Counted from the stretch's first letter, positions 8,141-15,721 are shown. The stretch: 64,000 nucleotides of DNA from Clostridium luticellarii (GCF_002995845.1 NZ_PVXP01000001.1:62001-126000), one strand, 5' to 3'. The notes: generated from the letters alone by a model not told the origin. Translations and numbers: made by a program.

Positions 8141-8803
8141 TTACTTAATTATTTTAATTTCAATATCTTTTCCATTTGCATATTTTTTTAAAAGCTCCTT
8201 ACCACATTTTAAATATTTATCAATACCAATTTCGCCACTAAAGGAATAAACACACATTAATATTTCACTTGTATTACTTGTTATCATGGCCCTCTCAGAA
8301 TCACTTGTTGGACTTCCAAAACTGCCAATAGAATCAGTTAATACTGGAAGGTTTTCTATATTTATCTGCCTTTTACCAATGCCTTTGTAGTGTTCGTCTT
8401 TTTTACCTATTATCAGAGAAATTGGGCTGTTTAAGTTTTCAATGTTATATGAACCTACAGGAAACTTTGATTTCAACGATATTAGGTTATTAATATCTAC
8501 AATATTGTTTATTTTATAAACTCCTTTTCCCTGCAATATCCTTCTTATTAATGCTTCCGAAGATAATCTATATTTACCAGGTGCTTTACCTAATTTCTTA
8601 TATATTTCCCTTCCATCTTTAATCCTAGGTAATGATGCTAGTTCTTCTATATGTATTTCCTTCTTTAAGACTTCACAATAATTGTTAATTTCTTTCCATA
8701 AACTATCACTGCCGCTTTCTACATCTACATGAGATTGTATACAGCCTAGTGTCATTTCAGGACAAATTTTCTTTAATTCTTCGCAAATTACAATATCTAT
8801 CAT
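8141..8803 (-). CDS. B3/B4 tRNA-binding-domain protein
   Basis: 220 residues. It resembles the stand-alone B3/4 domain proteins, which are related to the editing domain of phenylalanyl-tRNA synthetase beta chain. The core motif region reads LASLPRIKDGREIYKKLGK, then KYRLSSEALIRR, and later SPISLIIGKKDE and GSPTSDSERAM. The function of the family is not firmly known; a role in handling mischarged aminoacyl-tRNA is inferred from the fold. I choose the ATG at 8803 because AAAGGAG precedes it and the family starts there. The start lies seven bases after the stop of a decayed EamA gene, so the two were probably one operon. Confidence 0.75.
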   Translation of the reverse strand: MIDIVICEELKKICPEMTLGCIQSHVDVESGSDSLWKEINNYCEVLKKEIHIEELASLPRIKDGREIYKKLGKAPGKYRLSSEALIRRILQGKGVYKINNIVDINNLISLKSKFPVGSYNIENLNSPISLIIGKKDEHYKGIGKRQINIENLPVLTDSIGSFGSPTSDSERAMITSNTSEILMCVYSFSGEIGIDKYLKCGKELLKKYANGKDIEIKIIK

Positions 8804-8810
8804 AATATAA

Positions 8811-9250
8811 TTAAGCTCCTTTGTATTTATTAACTTTAATACATTGAGATAAAACACCAATAACAATGACTACAATACCTATTACTGCACTTATTAATAT
8901 CTTTTCATCTAAAAATATGGAAATGTAGATTTTGGAATTATAAATATTAATGCTGATAAAAAATATATGAAGACACTTATTATTTTATCAAAATTAAATT
9001 TTTTACCTAAAATAGAGAACAGCGGAAAAACAAAAGTTCCACTAAGTGCTAATATATCTCCTTGTAAGCTTGTTAAATTAAAGTCTGTTATGTTTCCTTT
9101 AGTAGTTATTATGATAATTCCAAAAAAACTAATAAAAATCCCTATTAACTCTTGTATAGTAACCTTATCTTTAAATACTATATCAGTTTTCTTTTGAAAT
9201 ATTAATAATATACCAACCACTAGTGTTAGTTTTTTATAATTAGTTTCCAT
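8811..9250 (-). pseudogene. EamA/DMT transporter remnant
   Basis: The frame from 9250 to 8909 encodes about 113 residues with two or three hydrophobic helices and an EamA-like junction (IQELIGIFISFFGIIIITTKG). It stops after STFPYF. In another frame just downstream the C-terminal helix of the same family is readable, IFLDEKILISAVIGIVVIVI, ending at 8811. The middle of the second EamA repeat is thus deleted, and the N-terminal helices are also missing. No function is expected. Confidence 0.7.
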
Positions 9251-9530
9251 ATAAAGGAACCATGAATGGGTAAAATTAATTGAGCATATGAATGAGTATG
9301 TGTATTAGATTTATTATAGCATACGATAATTGAAATCTCAGTCGCATTCATGCTTCGAACATAAAATTCAGGCAAAAACATACCAGTAATTTGATTTAAA
9401 TTTTTTGTATAATAAATTCAATTCTGTATATACTATTTACATAAGGATATCAGTGTATTTAAGCTATTAGAATATTTAAAGTTTCATATAGACCAGAATG
9501 TTTGTTTCTTGGTACATTGATACTTACTTT

Positions 9531-9613
9531 ACGCTGGGGATGATGAATCCCCGGTGTTTAAATTTATATTATATCAAACCTCATTCCAGGGACTTTCACC
9601 CCTGGCTTTTTTC
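9531..9613 (+). ncRNA. Two-hairpin element ending in a terminator
   Basis: ACGCTGGGGAT (9531-9541) and ATCCCCGGTGT (9547-9557) form an 11-bp stem with G-U pairs. CCAGGG (9586-9591) and CCCTGG (9600-9605) form a second stem followed by CTTTTTTCC. No gene is adjacent upstream, so this could be a small RNA or the remains of a regulated leader. It matches no riboswitch class I can name. Confidence 0.35.
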
Positions 9614-9617
9614 CATA

Positions 9618-9775
9618 TAAAATAAGCACCTGTTGTTATAGGTGCTTATCTATAGATTTAATTAAAATTAAATTAAGGGAGATTAAATTCTATAAAAAAT
9701 CTATTGGTGGCTGCATTCATACTTAAAGTGCCCTGCAGCCATAGACACTAATGTAATTAATACTTTTTTTATTTA
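9618..9775 (+). repeat. Structured repeat element, copy 1
   Basis: The first of three related non-coding units. It has an upstream hairpin, AATAAGCACCT...AGGTGCTTAT. A second stem GGCTGCA (9709-9715) pairs with TGCAGCC (9734-9740). GTG in the loop (9728-9730) can pair with CAC at 9746-9748 to form a pseudoknot. The block GTGCCCTGCAGCC-ATAGACACTAAT is shared with copies 2 and 3. This copy is the most divergent. Confidence 0.6.
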
Positions 9776-9889
9776 AGAAGTGTCGGTAATTATTATTTTA
9801 TATTTCAATCCTTAAAGTTTTCTTAAAATCATTTATAAATTTAAAAATATTAAAGAGCATCCAGATAAAAGCCATGTGCTCTTCTCCAC

Positions 9890-10170
9890 ACAAAATAGGC
9901 ACCCTAAATGACGGATGCCTATTTTACAATATAATTGATAGGAGATCTATTAATTTAAGTACCTTGTGGCGGCTGCATTTAAGTTTATTGTGCCCTGCAG
10001 CCATAGACACTAATTTACATTCACAATTATTTTCAAGGAGGACAATAATTAAAATAATCTGTATAAACTAAGGTTACATTTTACTTCCTTCTGATATTTA
10101 TAATTATACAAAATATTTGTTACATCCTAGTTTCATACCAATAAACTATTTGTAAACATTGCAAAATTTA
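9890..10170 (+). repeat. Structured repeat element, copy 2
   Basis: The best preserved unit. AAAATAGGCA (9892-9901) pairs with TGCCTATTTT (9916-9925). GGCTGCA (9971-9977) pairs with TGCAGCC (9996-10002). Loop GTG (9990-9992) can pair with CAC (10008-10010). Similarity to copy 3 extends about 130 bp further, through GTAAACTAAGGTTAC-type sequence, to about 10165. No open frame is shared between copies. Confidence 0.65.
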
Positions 10171-10193
10171 TTAATTATCCCATATTCCTAACT

Positions 10194-10619
10194 TCAATAT
10201 TCTTTATCGATTCCCTTATCCACAATTTTTGCATTCCCCTTAATACCGATATGAGGTATTTCCTTTTTTAGTGTCTCAGTTATATGCTTTACTTCTTCAT
10301 ACTGATGTTTACTAACTGAAACATCTTCTAAGTCTACCGGCCGCTTGTGTATGTCGATACGTTCTTCACTGACTGGTATTCTAATGCTTTCACTATGAGA
10401 TCCCGATTTATTATGAGATTTTGAATCAGGAACAGTCTTTTCAATAATAAGTTCTTCCCGCTTTACAGGTACAGTAATATTTTTTTCTCCGGTTAAAATT
10501 TCTTTATGGATGGATACTTTACCAGTTTGTATTTTGTCCTTAGATATTTTCATCTGTTCTTCGCCAAGCTGCATTTCCACACCACTATCTCCATCATAAG
10601 GAATCTTCTTTAAAATCAT
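10194..10619 (-). CDS. DUF2382 (YsnF/AvaK-like) protein
   Basis: 141 residues with the Lys/Glu-rich beta-repeat pattern of DUF2382: VSIHKEILTGEKNITVPVKR, then IRIPVSEERIDIHKRPVDLE and VSVSKHQYEEVKHITETLKK. Family members are linked to general stress response in other Firmicutes; the molecular role is not known. It has no signal peptide. AAGGAGGG lies seven bases before the ATG. A second DUF2382 gene lies just upstream on the same strand, separated by a strong terminator, so the two are transcribed separately. Confidence 0.8.
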   Translation of the reverse strand: MILKKIPYDGDSGVEMQLGEEQMKISKDKIQTGKVSIHKEILTGEKNITVPVKREELIIEKTVPDSKSHNKSGSHSESIRIPVSEERIDIHKRPVDLEDVSVSKHQYEEVKHITETLKKEIPHIGIKGNAKIVDKGIDKEY

Positions 10620-10717
10620 TTCAATACCCTCCTTATATGTCTTATTTTAAATCATTATCCTGCCTATTAATTGCACCTACAATAATGCCCAATACAGTTA
10701 ACATACTTTATCTTCCT

Positions 10718-10762
10718 AAAAACACCTCATAAATCATGCATTAGATTTATGAGGTGTTTTTT
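10718..10762 (-). terminator. Bidirectional terminator between the DUF2382 genes
   Basis: AAACACCTCATAAATC and GATTTATGAGGTGTTT pair perfectly over 16 bp with an eight-base loop. T runs follow on both strands. It ends the upstream DUF2382 transcript. Confidence 0.85.
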
Positions 10763-10795
10763 ATTTCATAAATTTACCTAAACGCTACCACTTGA

Positions 10796-11254
10796 TTAAC
10801 GGAAGCTATGATCTTTGTTATCCACTATCTTTGCATCACCATTTGAGTTTACACGAGCTTCTTCTCTTTTTAGTTTCTCATCCACTTTCCTTGTTTCTTT
10901 AACTTCACGTTTATGAGCAGATACCTCTCCAGTTACCACAGTGTGTTTGCCCACATTGACCTGTTCTTCACTGACTGGAATGTGTATGGCCTTTTCATCA
11001 CTAATTGGTGTATCACTAGATTTATTATCTACTGGTCTTCTTTCTATAACAACTTCTTCATGAGTGACTGGAACATCTACTGTTTTTGGTTCTTCAACAA
11101 TTTCTTTGCTCAGTTCAACTTCACCCTTTGGAACTTTACTTTTATTTATATCAAGCTCTTCCTTATGAAGTGTAAGTCTTCCTTCATCTTTACTTTTTTT
11201 CTTCTTATCATCATCACTGCCATTGCCCAACACACTGTCAAATAAATTTTTCAC
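10796..11254 (-). CDS. DUF2382 protein with charged N-terminus
   Basis: 152 residues. An N-terminal lysine/aspartate-rich segment (GSDDDKKKKSKDE) precedes the same repeat pattern as its neighbour: LTLHKEELDINKSKVPKGE, VDVPVTHEEVVIERRP, and IHIPVSEEQVNVGKHTVV. Both proteins end with a shared KIVD motif (NAKIVDKG here and GDAKIVDN), so they are paralogues. Stress-related function is inferred from family members only. A ribosome site GGAGG lies before the ATG at 11254. Confidence 0.78.
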   Translation of the reverse strand: MKNLFDSVLGNGSDDDKKKKSKDEGRLTLHKEELDINKSKVPKGEVELSKEIVEEPKTVDVPVTHEEVVIERRPVDNKSSDTPISDEKAIHIPVSEEQVNVGKHTVVTGEVSAHKREVKETRKVDEKLKREEARVNSNGDAKIVDNKDHSFR

Positions 11255-11409
11255 AAATATTACCTCCTATAAATACATATTTTCAACTCACTAATATTTT
11301 GTCCCTGTCGTAGTAATATATCCTTTGTGAAATATGGAGCTAAAGTAAATGACTTACAATAAATAAAAATTTGGAGCATAAATTTTTTGTAATATCTTAT
11401 TTTTATTAA

Positions 11410-11452
11410 GCAAAAAATAAAACCCTGGGCCAAATTAATGACCTGGGGTTAA
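11410..11452 (-). terminator. Terminator of the lysozyme gene
   Basis: On the minus strand AACCCCAGG and CCCAGGGTT flank a 12-base loop and are followed by TTATTTTTTG. The sequence is homologous to the terminator after the holin gene at 13461-13497. Confidence 0.7.
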
Positions 11453-12382
11453 AAATATACTCCATGTTTCTGGCCCTAGAATTCCATCTGTGGACCTTTG
11501 CCAGTTCTTTTGTAAATTAGTTACAGCTTGAAATGTGGATTCATCATAAATCATTTCAGTATAAGTTCCTACTTTTAAATATCCATACATAGCAAGCTTC
11601 TGTTGAATCCACAAAATCACATGACTTTTATGGCCTTTTACAATAATATCCTGTATCCCTCTCAGTGCGGCCATAGTTGCAGGGCCTGCAATACCATCTA
11701 CTGCTAAACCTGCATTATAATCTATATTCAAGTTGTATTGGAGAGCTTTAATCTGCTCTTTTAATTTATCTTCATTGGAAATAGGCGGTGTATATTCTCC
11801 CGATCCTGCCAGAATATCCTCTGCAAACCAATTCAAATCTACATTTCCATCTATCCCAGGCACAAAGCCGCTTGCTGAATACTGCCAGGAAGTATTCGCA
11901 TAAGGGGTGCTGCTTAATCCATATGCAGCTATCCACAGCTTAGTATTAGGATCTATATTTCCCTTAAGATAATTTTCATAGAGCCACTTATTTGTATAAA
12001 CTCCAATTTTTTTACCGGTTCTCGATATAAACAATGAAATAAACTGATTAGTAAAATTTACAGCTGTCTGTTTATCCCATTCCCAGCTATAACTCTCAGG
12101 TGGCTGCTCTATATCCAGCCAATGGATAGTATCAAACACCATTCCAGATATATATCCAATAAAAGCATTTACTTCAGAACTAACATCCTGATGTCCTGCA
12201 AAATGATAAACTCCAAATAAAATTTCCAGCTGTTTACATATATTCTGCCTGTAAGACAGATATTTATCTGTATAGTAAGTTCCTTCTGTGGCCTTATTTA
12301 TAACAACCTGGATTCCTGAATCTTTCACTTTTTGCCAGTCTGACACCCAATTGTTGGAGTTTATATCTATGCCCTTTAACAT
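11435..12382 (-). CDS. GH25 lysozyme (phage-type endolysin) with peptidoglycan-binding repeats
   Basis: 315 residues. The N-terminal GH25 muramidase domain (about 1-195) has the expected acidic residues Asp6 (KGIDINSN) and Asp90/Glu92 (WLDIEQ). It also has GVYHFAG, GVYTNKWLYE and SWQYSASG strands. It is followed by two peptidoglycan-binding-1 repeats (about 208-315, VDGIAGPATMAALR and TDGILGPETWSIF). It cleaves the glycan strand of peptidoglycan. It has no signal peptide, as expected for a holin-dependent endolysin. Parts of this gene recur in a chimera at 38800-39582 and as a C-terminal scrap at 14439-14508. AAGGAGGT precedes the ATG. Confidence 0.92.
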   Translation of the reverse strand: MLKGIDINSNNWVSDWQKVKDSGIQVVINKATEGTYYTDKYLSYRQNICKQLEILFGVYHFAGHQDVSSEVNAFIGYISGMVFDTIHWLDIEQPPESYSWEWDKQTAVNFTNQFISLFISRTGKKIGVYTNKWLYENYLKGNIDPNTKLWIAAYGLSSTPYANTSWQYSASGFVPGIDGNVDLNWFAEDILAGSGEYTPPISNEDKLKEQIKALQYNLNIDYNAGLAVDGIAGPATMAALRGIQDIIVKGHKSHVILWIQQKLAMYGYLKVGTYTEMIYDESTFQAVTNLQKNWQRSTDGILGPETWSIFLTPGH

Positions 12383-12807
12383 AAAATCTTACCTCCTTAC
12401 TTATTTTTAATATATTTTCAATTTAGAAACTTGCTAATAATAGCATCAGTTTAATACAATAATAATTTTATCTATAAAATCCTCTCACCTTTTTGTCCGG
12501 CTTTTCTTTTAAATTCTTCAATAAAAAAGAGTCCTGGGCTTTCCCAAAACTCTTTACAAAGCTTTTATCACAGTTTTAATAAACCTTTGCCTTGTCGATT
12601 TCATTTTTATTTTTTAAATTTATTCTTTTATTAATTACGGAATTAAACACGGATAATATAATCCTTTTTTCGCAGAGTTGGAGCTCCGTAAAACGGTTCA
12701 GACGTAGTTCCCATAATCGCTGCATTCAAAAATGTATTTTAACTTTTATTCACAATATACTATTTCACTCATAACATATATTGTAAATAAATTTGTGGAG
12801 GAATTCA
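12383..12807. other. Intergenic stretch with a hairpin and a short coding relic
   Basis: A hairpin at about 12524-12557 (AAAGAGTCCTGGG...CCCAAAACTCTTT) is followed on the minus strand by TTTTTTATT, so it can terminate minus-strand transcripts. Upstream of it, minus-strand codons near 12650-12750 read NAAIMGTTSEPFYGAPTLRK between stops, without a start codon. This may be the tail of a lost gene. I see no complete gene. Confidence 0.4.
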
Positions 12808-13116
12808 ATGGATTCTAATAATAATAATGAGGGGAAAAATCAATATCCCCACAATTCTCAGCCAGTTGACTATTCAATGCAATATTCACCATACTCATGT
12901 CCAATGTTCTACGACGAACCAATAGATGATGATGAATATTATGACATGGATGAAGATGATGACATTAATGCAGGTTTTAGAAAAAGAAATCCAAGAAAGC
13001 GCAGACGTAGAAGACGAAGGCGCAGACGTAGAATTAGGCCTTTTCCTTATCATCATTCAATGGCATTAATTCTCCCGGTCATAATACCTTATGATAATTA
13101 CTATGATGAGTATTAG
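12808..13116 (+). CDS. Small protein with acidic patch and poly-arginine run
   Basis: 102 residues, unknown family. An Asn/Tyr/Pro-rich start (MDSNNNNEGKNQYPHNS) leads to an acidic patch (about 40-55, EPIDDDEYYDMDEDDD). An Arg/Lys block of about 20 residues follows, including 11 consecutive Arg, then RPFPYHH and a hydrophobic LILPVIIPYDNYYDEY end. The start ATG follows TGGAGG by seven bases; an upstream in-frame TTG lies inside the ribosome site. The composition resembles spore coat or nucleic-acid-binding proteins, but that is a guess. It lies 60 bp before copy 3 of the structured repeat. Confidence 0.6.
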   Translation: MDSNNNNEGKNQYPHNSQPVDYSMQYSPYSCPMFYDEPIDDDEYYDMDEDDDINAGFRKRNPRKRRRRRRRRRRRIRPFPYHHSMALILPVIIPYDNYYDEY

Positions 13117-13176
13117 CTATCAGAAGATGTTATTTAACCTCATATAATTTAATTAGTTTAAGCATTATAAATTCCA

Positions 13177-13443
13177 AATAAAATAAGCACCCCGAATGAC
13201 GGATGCTTATTTTGCAATATATTTTAAAGGAGTCTAATTTTATATAGTGGCTCGTGGTGGTTGCACTTAAGTTTATAGTGCCCTGCAACCGTAGACACTA
13301 ATATGCACTTGTAACTATTTTTAAAAGGAACGATTAATTTATGTAAACTAAGGTTACTTCCTTAGAACATTTATAATTATATATCATACTTGTTACATTC
13401 CAATGTCTCATCAATAAAATATTTGTAAACATTATAAAATAAA
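13177..13443 (+). repeat. Structured repeat element, copy 3
   Basis: AAAATAAGCA pairs with TGCTTATTTT upstream. GGTTGCA (13259-13265) pairs with TGCAACC (13284-13290). Loop GTG (13278-13280) can pair with CAC (13296-13298), extended to TAGTG/CACTA. Compared with copy 2, one base pair in each stem has changed on both sides (G-C to A-T, C-G to T-A), which keeps pairing. Downstream similarity to copy 2 runs to about 13440. Confidence 0.65.
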
Positions 13444-13460
13444 ACTCATTTACAAACATA

Positions 13461-13497
13461 AATAAGCCCTGGGCCAAATTAACGACCCTGGGCTAAA
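13461..13497 (-). terminator. Terminator of the holin gene
   Basis: On the minus strand AGCCCAGGG and CCCAGGGCT form a stem around a GTCGTTAATTTGG loop region, then TTATTTATG. It is closely similar to the terminator after the lysozyme gene. Confidence 0.65.
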
Positions 13498-13498
13498 A

Positions 13499-14104
13499 TT
13501 ATTGAACCGGCTGTGCTGAAGCCACCGCGTCAGTTGCATTCTTTGCAGGTTCAGCAGTACTCTGTATATAATCAGCAATCTTTTTCTTCAATTCTTCGTT
13601 TTCCTGCTGTAGCTTTTTTCTTTCAGTTCTAAGCTGTGAATTTTGAGTTTTGAGCTGCAATATTTCAACTTGAACTTCCGTTTGCAGATCTGACTTTTTC
13701 TCTTCTGAACTTTTCAGCTCATACACTTTACTCTCAATGGCTCCTGAAATTATGGCCTTTACATTGTCATCCACTCCTATACCAAGTTTGTCAAAAACGC
13801 TGTACACATAATCTTCTGCACTCTTTTTTCTCTGATCTGCAGTCAGTTGTGAAGATATATTAAGCTGTTCTGCTTGTCCAACGCCTATATCTGCACAGCG
13901 TTCTATGATACTTAAAATATCCAGAAGCTTGCCACCTGATACCAATACCCCAACCATATCCTTATGCAATCCATTTTCAACTTTTCCCAGTACTTCTTCA
14001 GTATCAACATCTTTCTTTTTTAAATAAGGCAAAAAAATCAACACTATGATTCCCACTCCCACGGCCAGTGCTGTAATAGTAAATAATATGCTTAAATCTG
14101 ACAT
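13499..14104 (-). CDS. Phage-type holin, LLH family (paralogue)
   Basis: 201 residues, clearly homologous along its length to the protein at 7059-7667: one N-terminal membrane helix (ILFTITALAVGVGIIVLIFLP), a KKKD stop, the shared AEDYVYSV-DKLGI segment, and a C-terminal coiled coil (LKTQNSQLRTERKKLQQENE). It lacks the QEVKKYTDAAKA stretch of its paralogue at about residue 48. TGGAGGTAAT precedes the ATG. A 67-residue gene lies 25 bases upstream and the lysozyme lies further downstream, so this is the better preserved lysis cassette. Confidence 0.75.
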   Translation of the reverse strand: MSDLSILFTITALAVGVGIIVLIFLPYLKKKDVDTEEVLGKVENGLHKDMVGVLVSGGKLLDILSIIERCADIGVGQAEQLNISSQLTADQRKKSAEDYVYSVFDKLGIGVDDNVKAIISGAIESKVYELKSSEEKKSDLQTEVQVEILQLKTQNSQLRTERKKLQQENEELKKKIADYIQSTAEPAKNATDAVASAQPVQ

Positions 14105-14129
14105 TTTATATTACCTCCATAATTAATTT

Positions 14130-14333
14130 TTATTTAACTTTTTCGCTTATTATAGAAAATAATTCTGGATAAACTAATCCAGTTTTTTTAACAGCCATTG
14201 ATATAATGCGCTTAATATCTCTAGTTGTAGCTAATTTATATATCTGAAATAATCTTGCCAACAAATAGATATTCAACTGTTTAGCTTGATCTCTGTCCCT
14301 TTTAATTACTTTTACTTCCTCATCAGTATACAT
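14130..14333 (-). CDS. Small phage-type protein upstream of holin
   Basis: 67 residues, not recognised as a named family. It is charged and helical (YTDEEVKVIKRDRDQAKQL, then KKTGLVYPELFSIISEKVK). Its last 18 residues recur almost exactly at the C-terminus of the chimeric lysozyme at 38800-39582, where a holin start again follows by 25 bases. It is therefore a regular part of this lysis cassette. GGAGG precedes the ATG. Confidence 0.6.
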   Translation of the reverse strand: MYTDEEVKVIKRDRDQAKQLNIYLLARLFQIYKLATTRDIKRIISMAVKKTGLVYPELFSIISEKVK

Positions 14334-14438
14334 ATTTTATTCCCTCCAAATTTATTTCTCCGTGTATATAATATATATGCATTTTTTGAAATATAGGCAG
14401 GAATTTTTTAAAATTTCTTGTAATTATTTTTAGTAGTC

Positions 14439-14508
14439 AAAATATACTCCGTTTTTCAAGTCTTAGAGCTCTATCTGCCAGTTTGTTCCAACCATTTTGT
14501 AAAAGCAA
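14439..14508 (-). pseudogene. Scrap of lysozyme C-terminus
   Basis: The plus-strand sequence here parallels 11451-11520 base for base over much of its length. On the minus strand it can be read LLQNGWNKLADRAL...SIF, matching LQKNWQRSTDGILGPETWSIF of the GH25 lysozyme. No start codon or intact domain remains. Confidence 0.5.
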
Positions 14509-14526
14509 AAATAAAAAAGCTATCTC
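14502..14526 (-). terminator. Terminator after the CmpB-like membrane gene
   Basis: On the minus strand AGCTAGAGATAGCT is followed by TTTTTATTTTTG. A near-identical hairpin occurs at 41236-41260 behind the XkdX relic. Confidence 0.6.
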
Positions 14527-14532
14527 TAGCTT

Positions 14533-15006
14533 TCAATTACTCATAAATAGATCTCTATAATTTTTCAACGGCCCTGCAGGCCTTTTCTCTCCAAACAACT
14601 TATATCGCAGGTAATCATCCACATATATACAAAGCGGCATCAATATAAACCATAGTACTGCATATGTCAAACATATCTGCCCGTATAAATTAAAGGGTTC
14701 ATTAGAATAATCCCATATATCAAGTCCCAACCATATGTTTAATATAACCCCTGAAGTAAATTCCAATGCAAGAGCTATAAAAGTTCCGATTACGCACTCC
14801 TGCCACATTTTCCTGTCATAGAATTTAGGATATTCATTAAGTTTTCCTATAAAGAAGGCCGCTGTTCCACCCACTACCAGCATACTTATATGTGTCCAGC
14901 CACGCCATAAACCTTCTAGAACCATGTATAGAGCACCCATTATAAATATTAGAAGTAAATCCTTATATATTTTATTTTTTAAGTTTGTGGAATTTCTGTA
15001 TCCCAT
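14533..15006 (-). CDS. Multi-helix membrane protein (ABC-transporter type IV / CmpB-like family)
   Basis: 157 residues with four predicted membrane helices (about 15-32, 40-57, 70-92 and 108-128). The conserved stretch is LEFTSGVILN, then LGLDIWDYSNEPFNLYGQIC with a following Trp helix. It is typical of the small clostridial membrane proteins assigned to PF06541. Their function is not established. The basic, Pro/Gly-containing tail ends KNYRDLFMSN. It is probably monocistronic with its own terminator. Confidence 0.65.
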   Translation of the reverse strand: MGYRNSTNLKNKIYKDLLLIFIMGALYMVLEGLWRGWTHISMLVVGGTAAFFIGKLNEYPKFYDRKMWQECVIGTFIALALEFTSGVILNIWLGLDIWDYSNEPFNLYGQICLTYAVLWFILMPLCIYVDDYLRYKLFGEKRPAGPLKNYRDLFMSN

Positions 15007-15174
15007 GTAACTTTCTCTACCTCCTCCACAGCGCTTAAAGTATCTGATAGGACTTCATATTCTAATTGTATTAATCCAACCGTATCTTTATTCCTTTTAC
15101 TTTATGTTTAATTTTCCGCAAATTTCTCTAGGAAATTATATTTCAATAGAAAGTAAAGACTCTAAAATTGCGCA

Positions 15175-15202
15175 AAATAAAAAACACTAGAATGTAGTGT
15201 TT
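15175..15202 (-). terminator. Terminator of the tRNA operon
   Basis: AAACACTA and TAGTGTTT pair around GAATG. On the minus strand TTTTTTATTTTG follows. It lies 12 bases after the last tRNA. Confidence 0.8.
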
Positions 15203-15213
15203 AAAAAGACTTA

Positions 15214-15290
15214 TGGTGCACCCAGGGAGATTCGAACTCCCGGCCTCTGGATTCGAAGTCCATCACTCTATCCAGCTGAGCTATGGGTGC
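15214..15290 (-). tRNA. tRNA-Arg (TCG)
   Basis: 77 nt with encoded CCA. The anticodon loop is CTTCGAA, so the anticodon is TCG. The acceptor GCACCCA/TGGGTGC and T-arm GGGAG/CTCCC are intact. The outermost anticodon-stem position is A-G and unpaired. Confidence 0.9.
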
Positions 15291-15316
15291 TTGTTATATT
15301 ATTTTAAAAATGCAAA

Positions 15317-15390
15317 TGGAGCGGGTGAAGAGAATCGAACTCTCATAACTAGCTTGGAAGGCTAGCACTCTACCATTGAGTTACACCCGC
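15317..15390 (-). tRNA. tRNA-Gly (TCC), copy 1
   Basis: 74 nt with encoded CCA. Anticodon loop CTTCCAA. Identical to the copies at 15722-15795 and 16522-16595. Confidence 0.95.
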
Positions 15391-15473
15391 AAATCTATTA
15401 GTAAAATTCAATTACACAATATGTGCAAACTTAATTGAAGCCTTAAACTCAAATACTGCCTATCAATATTACA

Positions 15474-15549
15474 TGGTCGGGGTGACAGGACTCGGACCTG
15501 CGACCTCATGGTCCCTAACCAAGCGCGCTACCATCTGCGCCACACCCCG
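15474..15549 (-). tRNA. tRNA-Pro (AGG), atypical
   Basis: 76 nt with encoded CCA. Anticodon loop TTAGGGA gives AGG, with A at the wobble position. It is a diverged copy of tRNA-Pro(TGG) at 16653-16728. The T-loop reads TCCGAGT, lacking the usual T at position 55, and the anticodon stem has a T-T mismatch. It may be decaying. Confidence 0.75.
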
Positions 15550-15557
15550 AAACTGTA

Positions 15558-15633
15558 TGGTGCGCCATCGGGGACTCGAACCCCGGGCAACCTGATTAAG
15601 AGTCAGATGCTCTACCAACTGAGCTAATGGCGC
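15558..15633 (-). tRNA. tRNA-Lys (CTT), copy 1
   Basis: 76 nt with encoded CCA. Anticodon loop CTCTTAA. Acceptor GCGCCAT/ATGGCGC. Identical to 16357-16432. Confidence 0.95.
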
Positions 15634-15640
15634 CTATATG

Positions 15641-15717
15641 TGGTGCGTCTTAAGGGATTCGAACCCCCGGCCCACGGCTTAGAAGGCCGTTGCTCTATCC
15701 AACTGAGCTAAAGACGC
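15641..15717 (-). tRNA. tRNA-Arg (TCT), copy 1
   Basis: 77 nt with encoded CCA. Anticodon loop CTTCTAA. Identical to 16440-16516. Confidence 0.95.
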
Positions 15718-15721
15718 ATGT

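Noticed and set aside
9874-10071. 65-codon plus-strand frame through repeat copy 2
   Set aside because: The frame is not kept in copies 1 and 3, while the stems are, so the RNA explanation is better.
10913-11245. 110-codon plus-strand frame antisense to the second DUF2382 gene
   Set aside because: It mirrors the codon pattern of the real gene and has no ribosome site or recognisable product.
12592-12774. 60-codon plus-strand frame
   Set aside because: No ribosome site, biased composition, and it crosses the short minus-strand relic; nothing supports translation.
9618-13443. The repeated units as a CRISPR array
   Set aside because: Only three copies exist, widely and unevenly spaced with genes between them; no short regular repeat-spacer pattern and no cas gene is present.
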